Of a stretch of 5,591 nucleotides of DNA, positions 1 through 5,591 are shown one piece after another. Each line of letters starts with the position of its first letter. The stretch's first letter is position 1. The translations under genes were made by a program, and so were the position numbers. Origin of the DNA: Clostridium sp. CAG:167 (GTDB lineage: Bacteria > Bacillota > Clostridia > Lachnospirales > Lachnospiraceae); contig HF998330.1 in assembly GCA_000433735.1 (NCBI GenBank), positions 1 through 5,591 of the forward strand, read 5' to 3'. The notes beneath the pieces were generated by a model. That model was not told the DNA's origin. It saw only the letters and a program-made list of their open reading frames with translations, and did no database searches.

Positions 1-40
1 TATACAGAGCGATCTGAAAATTCTTTTTCAAAAATACCTG

Positions 41-68
41 TTTAAGGATGTTGCTTATATGGTATCCT
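41..68 (+). promoter_or_regulatory. Weak candidate promoter for the DUF438 gene
   Basis: TATCCT at 63-68 is preceded by TGG, giving an extended -10 (TGnTATCCT). A poor -35, TTTAAG at 41-46, lies 16 nt upstream. Only about half of the consensus -35 matches. The site would overlap the tail of the possible upstream ORF, so the gene could instead be transcribed from further upstream. Confidence 0.22.
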
Positions 69-118
69 AGTATCGGTGGCATAAGTTGTTTTACAGATGC
101 GAGGACAATGAAAGTGTG

Positions 119-124
119 AGGAGG
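119..124 (+). promoter_or_regulatory. Ribosome binding site of the DUF438 gene
   Basis: AGGAGG lies 8 nt before the ATG at 133. It fixes this start: the only in-frame ATG upstream, at 97, is followed by a TGA at 109-111. Confidence 0.9.
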
Positions 125-132
125 CATATATC

Positions 133-1311
133 ATGACAAAGAAAGAACAGCGTATCAAAAAATTGACAGAGTACCTGCAGAGACTGGGAGCAGGAGAAGA
201 ACTGGAAGAAGTAAGAAAAGATTTTATAAAAGAATTTTCGGATGTACAGGCATCGGAGATCATGGAGGCTGAGCAGGAACTTATGAAACAGGGAACACCG
301 TTGGAGGAAGTGCAGCGGCTCTGTGATGTGCATGCAGCACTGTTTCACGGTGTTACGCCGGAAGAAGAGATGAAAAAGCGTCAGTCTTTTGAGCAGAAGG
401 AATATGGAAATAAAAGTCAGCAGGCACAGGAACTGGAGCAGGTAGAAGGGCATCCATTGTATACGCTGACAAAGGAGAATCAGGCACTTTTAAAACTGTT
501 GCAGCAGTTTGCTGGATCTGAGGATGAAAATCTGCTGTCGATCATCGGACAGTTTGCGGTTCATTATGCGAAAAAAGGAGATCTTTTATATCCTCATTTG
601 AAAGTAAAATATGGTATTGCCGGACCGTCGGATGTGATGTGGACGGTGGATGATGAGATCCGGGATGAATATAGTGCCCTGATGAGAGAATCCCAGAGAG
701 GGGATGAGTGGAACAAACGCCTGAGAGCCGTCTTGAAACGGATCGAGGAAATGGTCCACAAAGAGCAGAATATTTTGTTCCAGATCTGTGCTGTGAATTT
801 TACCAAAGAAGAGTGGATGGGGATCTACCGGGATGCCAAGGATTATATTGTGTGCTTTGGTGTGGAGGATGTACACTGGCAGGAAGCAGAAGACCAGGAG
901 ATAGTCAGAGAAAATTCCGGAAAAGATGAAATCGTGTTGCCGGGCGGTCATATGACCCTGGAGCAGCTGACTGCTTTGCTCAACACGGTTCCCCTGGAGA
1001 TTACGTTTATCGATGTGGACAACATAAACCGCTTTTTCAATGAGGGACCAAAGGTTTTCAAGCGTCCCGGCATGGCACTGGACAGGGAAGTGTTCTCCTG
1101 CCATCCACCGAAGATAGAGCCAATGGTGCGGGCCATTATTGACGATTTTCGCCACGGCAGAAAAGACCGTGTTCCGGTTTGGATGGAAAAAGGCGGACGC
1201 ACCATGTTAGTTACTTACATGGCAGTGAGAGATAAAACCGGAAAGTATGTAGGTACGGCGGAATTTGTTCAGGATATGGAGTTTGCCAAAGAGCATTTTG
1301 GGAAGAAATAA
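133..1311 (+). CDS. DUF438 domain protein with hemerythrin-like and PAS domains
   Basis: A 392-residue soluble protein with no signal peptide or membrane segment. Residues about 10-75 match the DUF438 N-terminal helical domain, including LCDVHAALFHG at 63-73. Residues about 104-235 resemble a hemerythrin (HHE)-like bundle, with GHP at 106-108, HYAKKGDLLYP at 144-154, GPSDVMWTVDDEIR at 164-177 and HKEQNILF at 209-216. Residues about 272-388 form a PAS-like domain, with LNTVPLEITFID at 283-294, the characteristic CHPPK at 323-327, and a closing AVRDKTGKYVGTAEFVQD. Proteins with this architecture are common in anaerobic Firmicutes and archaea and are usually proposed to sense redox state, gas or metal. 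No output domain is present, so the biochemical role is unknown. Some expected metal-ligand positions look changed (see findings). The gene has a strong ribosome binding site, appears monocistronic apart from a possible tiny ORF downstream, and ends at a bidirectional terminator. Confidence 0.92.
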   Translation: MTKKEQRIKKLTEYLQRLGAGEELEEVRKDFIKEFSDVQASEIMEAEQELMKQGTPLEEVQRLCDVHAALFHGVTPEEEMKKRQSFEQKEYGNKSQQAQELEQVEGHPLYTLTKENQALLKLLQQFAGSEDENLLSIIGQFAVHYAKKGDLLYPHLKVKYGIAGPSDVMWTVDDEIRDEYSALMRESQRGDEWNKRLRAVLKRIEEMVHKEQNILFQICAVNFTKEEWMGIYRDAKDYIVCFGVEDVHWQEAEDQEIVRENSGKDEIVLPGGHMTLEQLTALLNTVPLEITFIDVDNINRFFNEGPKVFKRPGMALDREVFSCHPPKIEPMVRAIIDDFRHGRKDRVPVWMEKGGRTMLVTYMAVRDKTGKYVGTAEFVQDMEFAKEHFGKK

Positions 1312-1323
1312 AGAGAGGTCAAT

Positions 1324-1380
1324 ATGAATGAAGATGTGACAAAAATGTACCATCATGTTATGACTTCCGGTGAAGCCTAA
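1324..1380 (+). CDS. Possible 18-residue small protein
   Basis: An ATG 12 nt after the DUF438 stop opens an ORF encoding MNEDVTKMYHHVMTSGEA. A moderate ribosome binding site, AGAGAGG (1312-1318), sits 5 nt before it. The TAA abuts the A-tract of the terminator hairpin, so the ORF fills the space between gene and terminator. It has no recognised family and no hydrophobic segment. It could be a translated small protein, the remnant of a lost downstream gene, or chance. The placement and ribosome binding site are what support it. Confidence 0.3.
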   Translation: MNEDVTKMYHHVMTSGEA

Positions 1381-1422
1381 AAAAACTGCCTGAGCCAGTA
1401 TTACTGGTTCAGGCAGTTTTTT
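1380..1422. terminator. Bidirectional intrinsic terminator between convergent genes
   Basis: A-tract, CTGCCTGAGCCAGT, loop ATT, ACTGGTTCAGGCAG, T-tract. The arms (1380-1399 and 1403-1422) pair over 20 positions with one G-T wobble (1394/1408) and no mismatch. T-runs follow the hairpin on both strands, so it can end the DUF438 transcript and the minus-strand NYN transcript. The stop codon of the NYN gene lies at the loop and its last codons lie in the right arm. Confidence 0.95.
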
Positions 1423-2120
1423 ACATGTCGATAACCTTTATTGCCCTCGGTAAAGCCATATTTTTCGCTAAGAAGATCGATAAGAAGATCCCGGACAACC
1501 TGTTTGGCGTTCTCGTCCTTGTGATGTTTGCAGATCAAAGAGGCAGCGTAAGCGATCACCTCATTGTTGAAACAAGCCCGGCTCAAAGTGCGCTGAACCG
1601 TTGTGTTTAACTGCATCACAGGAGAGATGGCCGGCTTCTCCGAAGGAGCAGGAACTTCTACGGCCGCTACTGTTTTTCCTTTTGGCTTTCTGCGGCTTAT
1701 CAGTCCCGTTTTTTCCTGTTTCTCTGCATTCTTTTTCTTGGCAGATGCCGTATAATCCATCTTTGGGTGTCTCGCAATGTCGGCAGAGCGGTGGATTTCC
1801 TTGAGAAAAGTGATCACATTATCGTAATCGTTGTCTTTGCTGATGATCACATATTTGCATTTTTTATCACCATTGGTGCCAAGCAGGTAGCCTAAGTAGG
1901 CAGTAAGATGCATATCCAGAGACTGCTTGCCGGCAGGCAGACAGTGGAAAGAATAGTCTACAGAATGAAAGTTTGACAAAATCTCAATGCTGATCTTAGG
2001 AGCATTTTTCGTGGAAAATATATGTATATGGTCGTGGTAATCCAGATGTCTGGAGCAGATGAGACCTGCGTTGTTTACATTTTCAAAATCAATTAAATAA
2101 TAAGTTTCTACATTTGACAT
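1401..2120 (-). CDS. NYN/PIN-like domain protein, putative RNase
   Basis: A 239-residue soluble protein. Residues about 5-118 look like a PIN-like/NYN nuclease domain: a first strand ending in an acidic motif, YYLIDFENV (7-15, D11); a helix with a second acidic residue, KQSLDMHLTAYLGYLL (65-80, D69); and YVIISKDNDYDNVITFL (90-106, D96, D98, D100). These acidic residues fit the metal-binding site of the PIN/NYN fold, so RNA cleavage is a reasonable but unproven prediction. Residues about 124-165 are a Lys/Ala/Pro-rich, probably disordered linker. Residues about 168-239 form a separate helical domain, including YAASLICKHHKDENAKQVVRDL, here not assigned to a family; it could bind nucleic acid. 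The ATG at 2120 has a good ribosome binding site, and the gene has its own promoter. The last codons are inside the terminator stem. No partner antitoxin-like gene is adjacent, which argues against a simple toxin-antitoxin pair. Confidence 0.85.
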   Translation of the reverse strand: MSNVETYYLIDFENVNNAGLICSRHLDYHDHIHIFSTKNAPKISIEILSNFHSVDYSFHCLPAGKQSLDMHLTAYLGYLLGTNGDKKCKYVIISKDNDYDNVITFLKEIHRSADIARHPKMDYTASAKKKNAEKQEKTGLISRRKPKGKTVAAVEVPAPSEKPAISPVMQLNTTVQRTLSRACFNNEVIAYAASLICKHHKDENAKQVVRDLLIDLLSEKYGFTEGNKGYRHVKNCLNQ

Positions 2121-2126
2121 AGTGTT

Positions 2127-2133
2127 CTCCTTT
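2127..2133 (-). promoter_or_regulatory. Ribosome binding site of the NYN gene
   Basis: On the minus strand AAAGGAG lies 6 nt before the ATG whose first base is at 2120. It supports this start, which also precedes the first conserved strand of the NYN domain by only a few residues. Confidence 0.85.
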
Positions 2134-2140
2134 AATATCC

Positions 2141-2180
2141 CTTTTATAATAGTGTGTTTGATTCAATCATATTATAAAAG
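2141..2180. repeat. Perfect 10-bp inverted repeat in the divergent promoter region
   Basis: CTTTTATAAT (2141-2150) and ATTATAAAAG (2171-2180) are exact reverse complements separated by 20 bp. A smaller palindrome, TGATTCAATCA (2159-2169), lies between them. The right arm touches the -10 and predicted start site of the NYN promoter, and the left arm lies in its 5' leader. It could be a repressor operator or a leader hairpin. An AT-rich region makes some symmetry likely by chance, but a perfect 10-bp match is notable. Confidence 0.6.
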
Positions 2181-2207
2181 TATAACACGACTGGCGGTAG
2201 ATGGCAA
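2179..2207 (-). promoter_or_regulatory. Sigma-A-type promoter of the NYN gene
   Basis: On the minus strand the -35 is TTGCCA (2207-2202, 5 of 6 consensus bases). A 17-nt spacer follows, ending in TGT, then the -10 TATACT (2184-2179, 5 of 6), which makes an extended -10. The predicted start near 2172 gives a leader of about 50 nt. Confidence 0.7.
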
Positions 2208-2232
2208 GGAGTGGCAGAATGTGGGAGGGTTC

Positions 2233-2261
2233 TTGCGTCCGCTGGGTGCATTTGTTATAAT
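2233..2261 (+). promoter_or_regulatory. Extended -10 promoter of the LRR surface protein gene
   Basis: A perfect TATAAT at 2256-2261 is preceded by TGT, giving the extended -10 TGnTATAAT. A weak -35, TTGCGT (2233-2238), lies 17 nt upstream. The predicted start near 2268 gives a leader of about 30 nt up to the ATG at 2297. The weak -35 is offset by the extended -10, and the gene may depend on an activator. Confidence 0.72.
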
Positions 2262-2283
2262 AGGGGGCGATATATGTTATAAG

Positions 2284-2289
2284 AGGAGG
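2284..2289 (+). promoter_or_regulatory. Ribosome binding site of the LRR protein gene
   Basis: AGGAGG lies 7 nt before the ATG at 2297. This picks 2297 over the in-frame ATG at 2327, which would remove the positively charged start of the signal peptide. Confidence 0.9.
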
Positions 2290-2296
2290 ATGCAAC

Positions 2297-2389
2297 ATGC
2301 AGGCAGGAAAAAAGATAGTAGCAGGTATGCTGGCATTGGCGTTGACGATACAGGGAGTGCCGATGCAGAGGGGAACAGCGGTGCAGGCA
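2297..2389 (+). other. Signal peptide of the LRR protein
   Basis: Residues 1-31 have a charged start (K5, K6), a hydrophobic core from I7 to V21, and a probable signal peptidase I site after V29-Q30-A31 (TAVQA/AGQ). There is no lipobox cysteine, so it is not a lipoprotein. Confidence 0.85.
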
Positions 2390-5300
2390 GCGGGCCAGAC
2401 CACGGAAACAGCACCCCTGCAGGGAACGGATGGAGCCATCACATGGAAACTGACGGAACAGACGCCGCAGCAGGGATGGTCTCAGGGGGATAAAAAGGCT
2501 TATAAACTGACGATAACGGGAAAAGGCGTTATGCCTGGATATATGCATATGTCCGATGGTGTTAATACGCCGTGGCAGCCATATAATGATCAGATTCAGA
2601 CGATTGCGGTAGCAAAGGGAGTTACCCGGGTATCTGAGCATGCGTTTGAAGGAATGGGAGAACTGACCAGTGTAACACTGCCGTCAACGGTAACCCAGGT
2701 CAGCAGAGAAGCGTTTATGTACTGTCAGAAATTAGAAAAAATCACACTGCCGGAGGCGTTGGAAAACATTGGTGACAGAGCGTTTAATTACTGCCGTGCC
2801 TTAAAGAGCATTGTGGTGCCGGATCAGGTGACAACCATTGGCAGTCTGGCGTTTGCAGGCTGTACTTCCCTGGAAAGTGTTTCTCTTGGGGAAAGCGTGG
2901 CACAGGTGCAGGGATCTCTTTTCCATGAATGTGGGAAATTGTCAACCCTTACCGTGGCTCACGGAAATGCATCTATGCGGTCAGAGGACAATGTGCTGTA
3001 CAATAAAGATACGTCACTGCTGATCCGCTATGCAGCAGGGAAAAGCGATACAAAATTTTATGTGCCGGGTAGTGTGAAGACCATAGGGGCCAATGCCATT
3101 ACGCATTGTTCAAATTTGGCGGAACTTCAGATTCCATCCAGTGTAACCAAAATGGATGACTACGCGGTTTATTATAACAGTGCTCTGAGCAAACTCTTTT
3201 TTGAAGGAAATGCGCCAAAGGTTTCTGTTGTGACCTCTCACACAGGTATTATAGGAGGCAATCCCCAGGTTTATGTATATACTGTTTACAATGGAGCAAT
3301 CCGGCACAATGGAAAAACAGGAACGGATGCCAACAAAGACATCACATTGTATAAAACAGCAGCTTCCACAGGTTGGGGCGAGGGATGGTCTACCATCTCA
3401 CAGAAAAGTGACGAAACCAACCAGTATTCAAAAGGGTATGGTTTTACATTGCAGAATTTCAGTCTGACTGATACAGATACGGCGGATGGCAGATTTGGAA
3501 GTCTCAAGTGGCATTACCGGGATGACATAAAAGAACTGTCCTTTAGTGGAAGTGGTTCAATCTCGGATTTTTCCCTTTCTGCACTTCCTAAATGGAATGG
3601 CGGACAGGGCAGAAGTTTCAGACAGAGCATTAAGACGATCGACGCTTCCAAGGCGACCATTACGGCCGTGGGAAATTATGCTTTTTACAACGCAGACCAG
3701 CTGGAAAAGGTGACATTTGGTTCTGGGTTAAAACGAGTTGGGAAATATGCATTTGCAGACTGTACGGCACTGAAAAATTTCCCGGCAGAAAATGCTACAT
3801 CCATTGAAGAAGGTGCCTTTGCAGGGGATACCTCTCTGACTGGAGAAGTGGATATGACCGGGGCGCAGGTTATAGGTGCCAGTGCCATGGAAGGTGCCAG
3901 CGGAATCACGGATATCCGCCTGGGAGCCAAACTTACCAGTATTGAAGCCAGAGCTTTTGCAAATTGCAAAAAATTGAATGGTGTGATTCTTCCGCTGGGA
4001 ATTAAAACCTTGAAAAAAAGAGCTTTTTATGGATGTAGTTCTTTGGAGGCGGTAAATATTCCGGAAGGCTTTACCGGTACAGAAGCGGAGACCTTTGGAA
4101 ATTGTACGGCCTTGAAAAAGGTATATTTTACAGGCAGTATGCCGGAGCAGTGGAATGAAGATACATTCGCAGGATGTTCTTCGACATTAAGTATATATTA
4201 TAACAGTGGAAAAACAGGCTGGAGTGACAGCGTGGAAAATGGCACCTGGCAGGGATATACAGCCAGCTGTCTCACCAGACATTTTCAGCGTGGGAAAAAC
4301 ACATATAGTTTTGAGGATACGGCAAAAAACTACGGATATTCAAATGCTTATAAAATACCGCAGGCCCGCTATCAAAGTGTCTTGAAAAACGCACCGCTCG
4401 CAGCTTTTTATGCGGCTACAGAGCCGGCTTATCAAGGAAACGCATTTGGTATGGCAGCGTCTGTACTGGACTTTTATGAAGGAGACAACCTGAAAGTATC
4501 TTCTTACGATTCAAAGGCAAAGACTGTTTATGAGATACAGACTCCGGGTCAGGCGTTGACGGAGCTGATAGAGAAGTATCAGGTGACGCAGTATGCCCAG
4601 CCGGTCAGTGATGCACTGACAGCAAATCAGGGCAAGTATCTGGATATGGTGAAGAAAATTGCCAGATTTTCCTGGTCAGGTGGCAGAAAAGTAGATGCAG
4701 CCGGAGAGGCAGTCGTAATATGTGTGTACAAGGGAAGCAAAGCCCATGCACTGGTGCCTCTGGATGTGACGATTACCAGTGGAGGAAATTATCTGGTTAC
4801 GGTTTATGACAGCAGTAATCCGGCGGATGTCCGTTACATGTCAGTGAGCAAGGATCTTTCCTGTGTTCATTATACCGTGGGTTCAGAGGATTACACAAAG
4901 GCTTCTTTTGTATCCTATTCTGTGTTGAAACAGGCCGCAGGGGGCAGCAGCACTTCATATCAGGACAAAATGACAGTGGCTGTCAACCGGCAGAATATAA
5001 CGATAAAAGACAGTCAGGACCGGGCTTACACAGAGATTTCCGGAGCTTATGAGCAGATTCCGGCAGCCGGAAGTTCCATGGCAGACTTTTCAGGAATAAA
5101 AAGGTTCGTTTTGCCACAGGGAAGTTATGATGTAAAAAATACACCAGTCAGTCAGGCTGTCACAGAACATGTCCTGGCGTATCTGGCTTCTGATGAAGTG
5201 TATGTAAAAATGGACGCCAGTGACAGTAAGGCATCCGTTCACATGGAAAATGCAAGAAAATACGGATATTATCAGATGGCAGTAACTCCATCTGTGAAAA

Positions 5301-5591
5301 ATGGCAGCATAACAATCCTGATCATGAATAAGGCTGGAAAAACCAAGGAAATAGTTGTTCAGGGTGGAGCGGCAGCAGCGAAGGTCTATACAAGCGGCAA
5401 GGTGCAGCTGACACTGACATCGGATGCGGCAAAAGTTACGGTGGATGGAAAGAGCGTAGAGCCAAAGACCAGTATAGAACTGGTATTTGAGACCACAACA
5501 CCTGCCACGGCAACACCGAGTCCGACCCCGACTGCCACAGCCACCGCTACAGCGCCGGCTACGGCCACCGCGGCACGAACCACAGCACCGG
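2297..5591 (+). CDS. Secreted BspA-like LRR protein with a papain-like domain (3' partial)
   Basis: An uninterrupted frame of 1098 codons with no stop before the window edge, so the C-terminus is missing. Order: signal peptide (1-31); preamble with W50 and PW at 92-93; LRR_5/BspA-type repeats of about 23 residues with AF or equivalent at 116, 139, 162, 185, 208, 267 and 290; a capping FFEGNAP (301-307); a linker; a second preamble around W405; repeats at 462, 485, 507, 530, 553, 576, 599 and 623; a second cap with YYNSGKTGW; a papain-like domain (about 670-866); an unassigned beta-rich region (about 870-1065); and a Thr/Pro/Ala linker (1066 onward). BspA-like LRR proteins are surface-exposed and are known to bind host proteins or other cells, so a role in adhesion is likely but inferred. 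The anchor (sortase motif, wall-binding repeats or membrane segment) would lie beyond the window. The gene has its own promoter and diverges from the NYN gene. Confidence 0.93.
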   Translation, partial: MQAGKKIVAGMLALALTIQGVPMQRGTAVQAAGQTTETAPLQGTDGAITWKLTEQTPQQGWSQGDKKAYKLTITGKGVMPGYMHMSDGVNTPWQPYNDQIQTIAVAKGVTRVSEHAFEGMGELTSVTLPSTVTQVSREAFMYCQKLEKITLPEALENIGDRAFNYCRALKSIVVPDQVTTIGSLAFAGCTSLESVSLGESVAQVQGSLFHECGKLSTLTVAHGNASMRSEDNVLYNKDTSLLIRYAAGKSDTKFYVPGSVKTIGANAITHCSNLAELQIPSSVTKMDDYAVYYNSALSKLFFEGNAPKVSVVTSHTGIIGGNPQVYVYTVYNGAIRHNGKTGTDANKDITLYKTAASTGWGEGWSTISQKSDETNQYSKGYGFTLQNFSLTDTDTADGRFGSLKWHYRDDIKELSFSGSGSISDFSLSALPKWNGGQGRSFRQSIKTIDASKATITAVGNYAFYNADQLEKVTFGSGLKRVGKYAFADCTALKNFPAENATSIEEGAFAGDTSLTGEVDMTGAQVIGASAMEGASGITDIRLGAKLTSIEARAFANCKKLNGVILPLGIKTLKKRAFYGCSSLEAVNIPEGFTGTEAETFGNCTALKKVYFTGSMPEQWNEDTFAGCSSTLSIYYNSGKTGWSDSVENGTWQGYTASCLTRHFQRGKNTYSFEDTAKNYGYSNAYKIPQARYQSVLKNAPLAAFYAATEPAYQGNAFGMAASVLDFYEGDNLKVSSYDSKAKTVYEIQTPGQALTELIEKYQVTQYAQPVSDALTANQGKYLDMVKKIARFSWSGGRKVDAAGEAVVICVYKGSKAHALVPLDVTITSGGNYLVTVYDSSNPADVRYMSVSKDLSCVHYTVGSEDYTKASFVSYSVLKQAAGGSSTSYQDKMTVAVNRQNITIKDSQDRAYTEISGAYEQIPAAGSSMADFSGIKRFVLPQGSYDVKNTPVSQAVTEHVLAYLASDEVYVKMDASDSKASVHMENARKYGYYQMAVTPSVKNGSITILIMNKAGKTKEIVVQGGAAAAKVYTSGKVQLTLTSDAAKVTVDGKSVEPKTSIELVFETTTPATATPSPTPTATATATAPATATAARTTAP
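2570..3241 (+). other. LRR module 1 (BspA/LRR_5-type repeats)
   Basis: Repeats follow the pattern V/I-x-x-x-x-x-AF-x-x-C-x-x-L-x-x-I-x-L-P, for example REAFMYCQKLEKITLP and DRAFNYCRALKSIVVP, with a strict 23-residue spacing of the AF positions from 116 to 208. An island at 231-245 (DNVLYNKDTSLLIRY) matches the usual BspA insertion, and two further repeats follow it. The module ends with the LFFEGNAPKV cap. Confidence 0.9.
3629..4246 (+). other. LRR module 2 (BspA/LRR_5-type repeats)
   Basis: Eight repeats whose AF-equivalent positions run from 462 to 623, spaced 22 to 24 residues apart, for example KYAFADCTALKNF, RAFANCKKLNGVILP and RAFYGCSSLEAVNIP. The third and fourth repeats (GAFAGDTSL, SAMEGASGI) lack the usual cysteine and are degenerate. 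The module ends with FTGSMPEQW and IYYNSGKTGWSD, the same type of cap as in module 1. Confidence 0.88.
4304..4894 (+). other. Papain-like protease-type domain, probable loss of catalytic Cys
   Basis: Residues about 670-866 follow the order of a papain-like domain found in other clostridial LRR surface proteins. An entry segment, YSFEDTAKNYGYSNAYKIP, comes first. A helix-start motif, GNAFGMAAS (714-722), stands where G-N-C-[FY]-G-M is expected. A histidine in KAHALVPL (H817) and an acidic/Asn segment, VYDSSNP (D838, N841), follow. The motif cysteine is A716. The nearest cysteines (658, 809, 856) are not in an equivalent position. It may be a ligand-binding pseudoenzyme. The family assignment rests on motif memory and was not searched. 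Confidence 0.55.
5492..5591 (+). repeat. Thr/Pro/Ala-rich low-complexity linker
   Basis: From residue 1066 to the edge the protein is almost only Thr, Ala and Pro (TTTPATATPSPTPTATATA and on), coded by ACN, GCN and CCN triplets. This raises local GC and creates a shadow Ala/Val ORF on the minus strand. Such stretches usually span the cell wall or are glycosylated. Triplet repetition makes length variation between strains likely. Confidence 0.85.

Larger units (their letters stand above)
1..132 (+). other. Leader region, possibly with the tail of an upstream gene
   Basis: No complete gene fits here. Plus-strand frame 2 is open from the window edge to a TAG at 68-70, giving a plausible C-terminal tail that ends ...KYLFKDVAYMVS. 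Frame 1 is open to a TAA at 43-45. Either could be the end of a gene starting outside the window, and nothing visible decides between them. The rest is the leader of the DUF438 gene. No riboswitch fold or clear operator was recognised. Confidence 0.3.

Noticed and set aside
586..1155. 189-residue open frame on the minus strand inside the DUF438 gene
   Set aside because: The plus-strand frame carries recognisable domains through the whole stretch. The opposite frame has no ribosome binding site evidence and no recognisable motif.
1401..2120. NYN gene as the toxin of a toxin-antitoxin pair
   Set aside because: No small antitoxin-like gene lies upstream or downstream in the same operon: the gene is monocistronic between a divergent promoter and a terminator.
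2114..2150. TTGACA (2114-2119) and TATAAT (2145-2150) as a plus-strand promoter
   Set aside because: The spacer is 25 nt, far from 17, and the TTGACA lies within the first codons of the NYN gene. The better plus-strand promoter is at 2233-2261.
2122..2493. 123-residue plus-strand frame overlapping the start of the LRR gene
   Set aside because: It begins in the NYN leader without a ribosome binding site, crosses both promoters, and continues in a different frame from the signal peptide and LRR coding sequence.
2255..2641. 128-residue minus-strand frame opposite the LRR gene start
   Set aside because: Its Arg/Cys/His-rich composition is typical of an antisense shadow, and it lies opposite a well-supported coding frame.
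2570..4246. Tandem repeat pattern considered as a DNA repeat array or CRISPR
   Set aside because: The periodicity is at the protein level (about 69 bp per 23 residues) with divergent DNA. There are no identical repeats with unique spacers.
5386..5583. Minus-strand Ala/Val-rich frame resembling a membrane segment
   Set aside because: It is the antisense reading of the Thr/Pro/Ala codon repeats. Its apparent hydrophobicity is a by-product of ACN/GCN triplets.

Overview
The window looks like chromosomal DNA of a low-to-moderate GC Firmicute, most likely a gut clostridium of the Lachnospiraceae type. This is an inference from strong AGGAGG ribosome binding sites, sigma-A-like promoters, a DUF438/PAS protein, and a long secreted BspA-like leucine-rich-repeat protein with a Thr/Pro/Ala-rich tail. 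No rRNA, tRNA, CRISPR array, transposase or phage gene was seen.

Layout: (i) 1-132 is a leader that may hold the tail of an upstream gene and carries the ribosome binding site of the first complete gene. (ii) 133-1311, plus strand, is a three-part DUF438 / hemerythrin-like / PAS protein, probably a cytoplasmic redox, gas or metal sensor. A possible 18-residue ORF follows at 1324-1380. (iii) 1380-1422 is a strong, nearly perfect hairpin flanked by A and T tracts. It serves as a bidirectional terminator between convergent genes, and its right arm also encodes the last codons of the minus-strand gene. (iv) 1401-2120, minus strand, is a NYN/PIN-like nuclease-family protein with a charged linker and a separate C-terminal helical domain. 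(v) 2121-2296 is a compact divergent promoter region with two extended -10 promoters, a perfect 10-bp inverted repeat and a repeated TGTTATAA element. (vi) 2297 to the window end, plus strand, is the first 1098 codons of a secreted multidomain protein that runs off the edge.

The large protein reads as: signal peptide; LRR module 1; a second preamble with LRR module 2; a papain-like cysteine-protease-type domain in which the expected nucleophile cysteine appears to be alanine; a beta-rich region; and a Thr/Pro/Ala wall-spanning linker. It probably acts at the cell surface in adhesion or ligand binding. The apparently inactivated protease-like domain is the most interesting observation here.

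The three genes do not form an operon: two converge on a terminator and two diverge from a shared promoter region. No common pathway can be read from the sequence. The only plausible coupling is co-regulation of the NYN-protein and LRR-protein genes through the shared 176-bp intergenic region.
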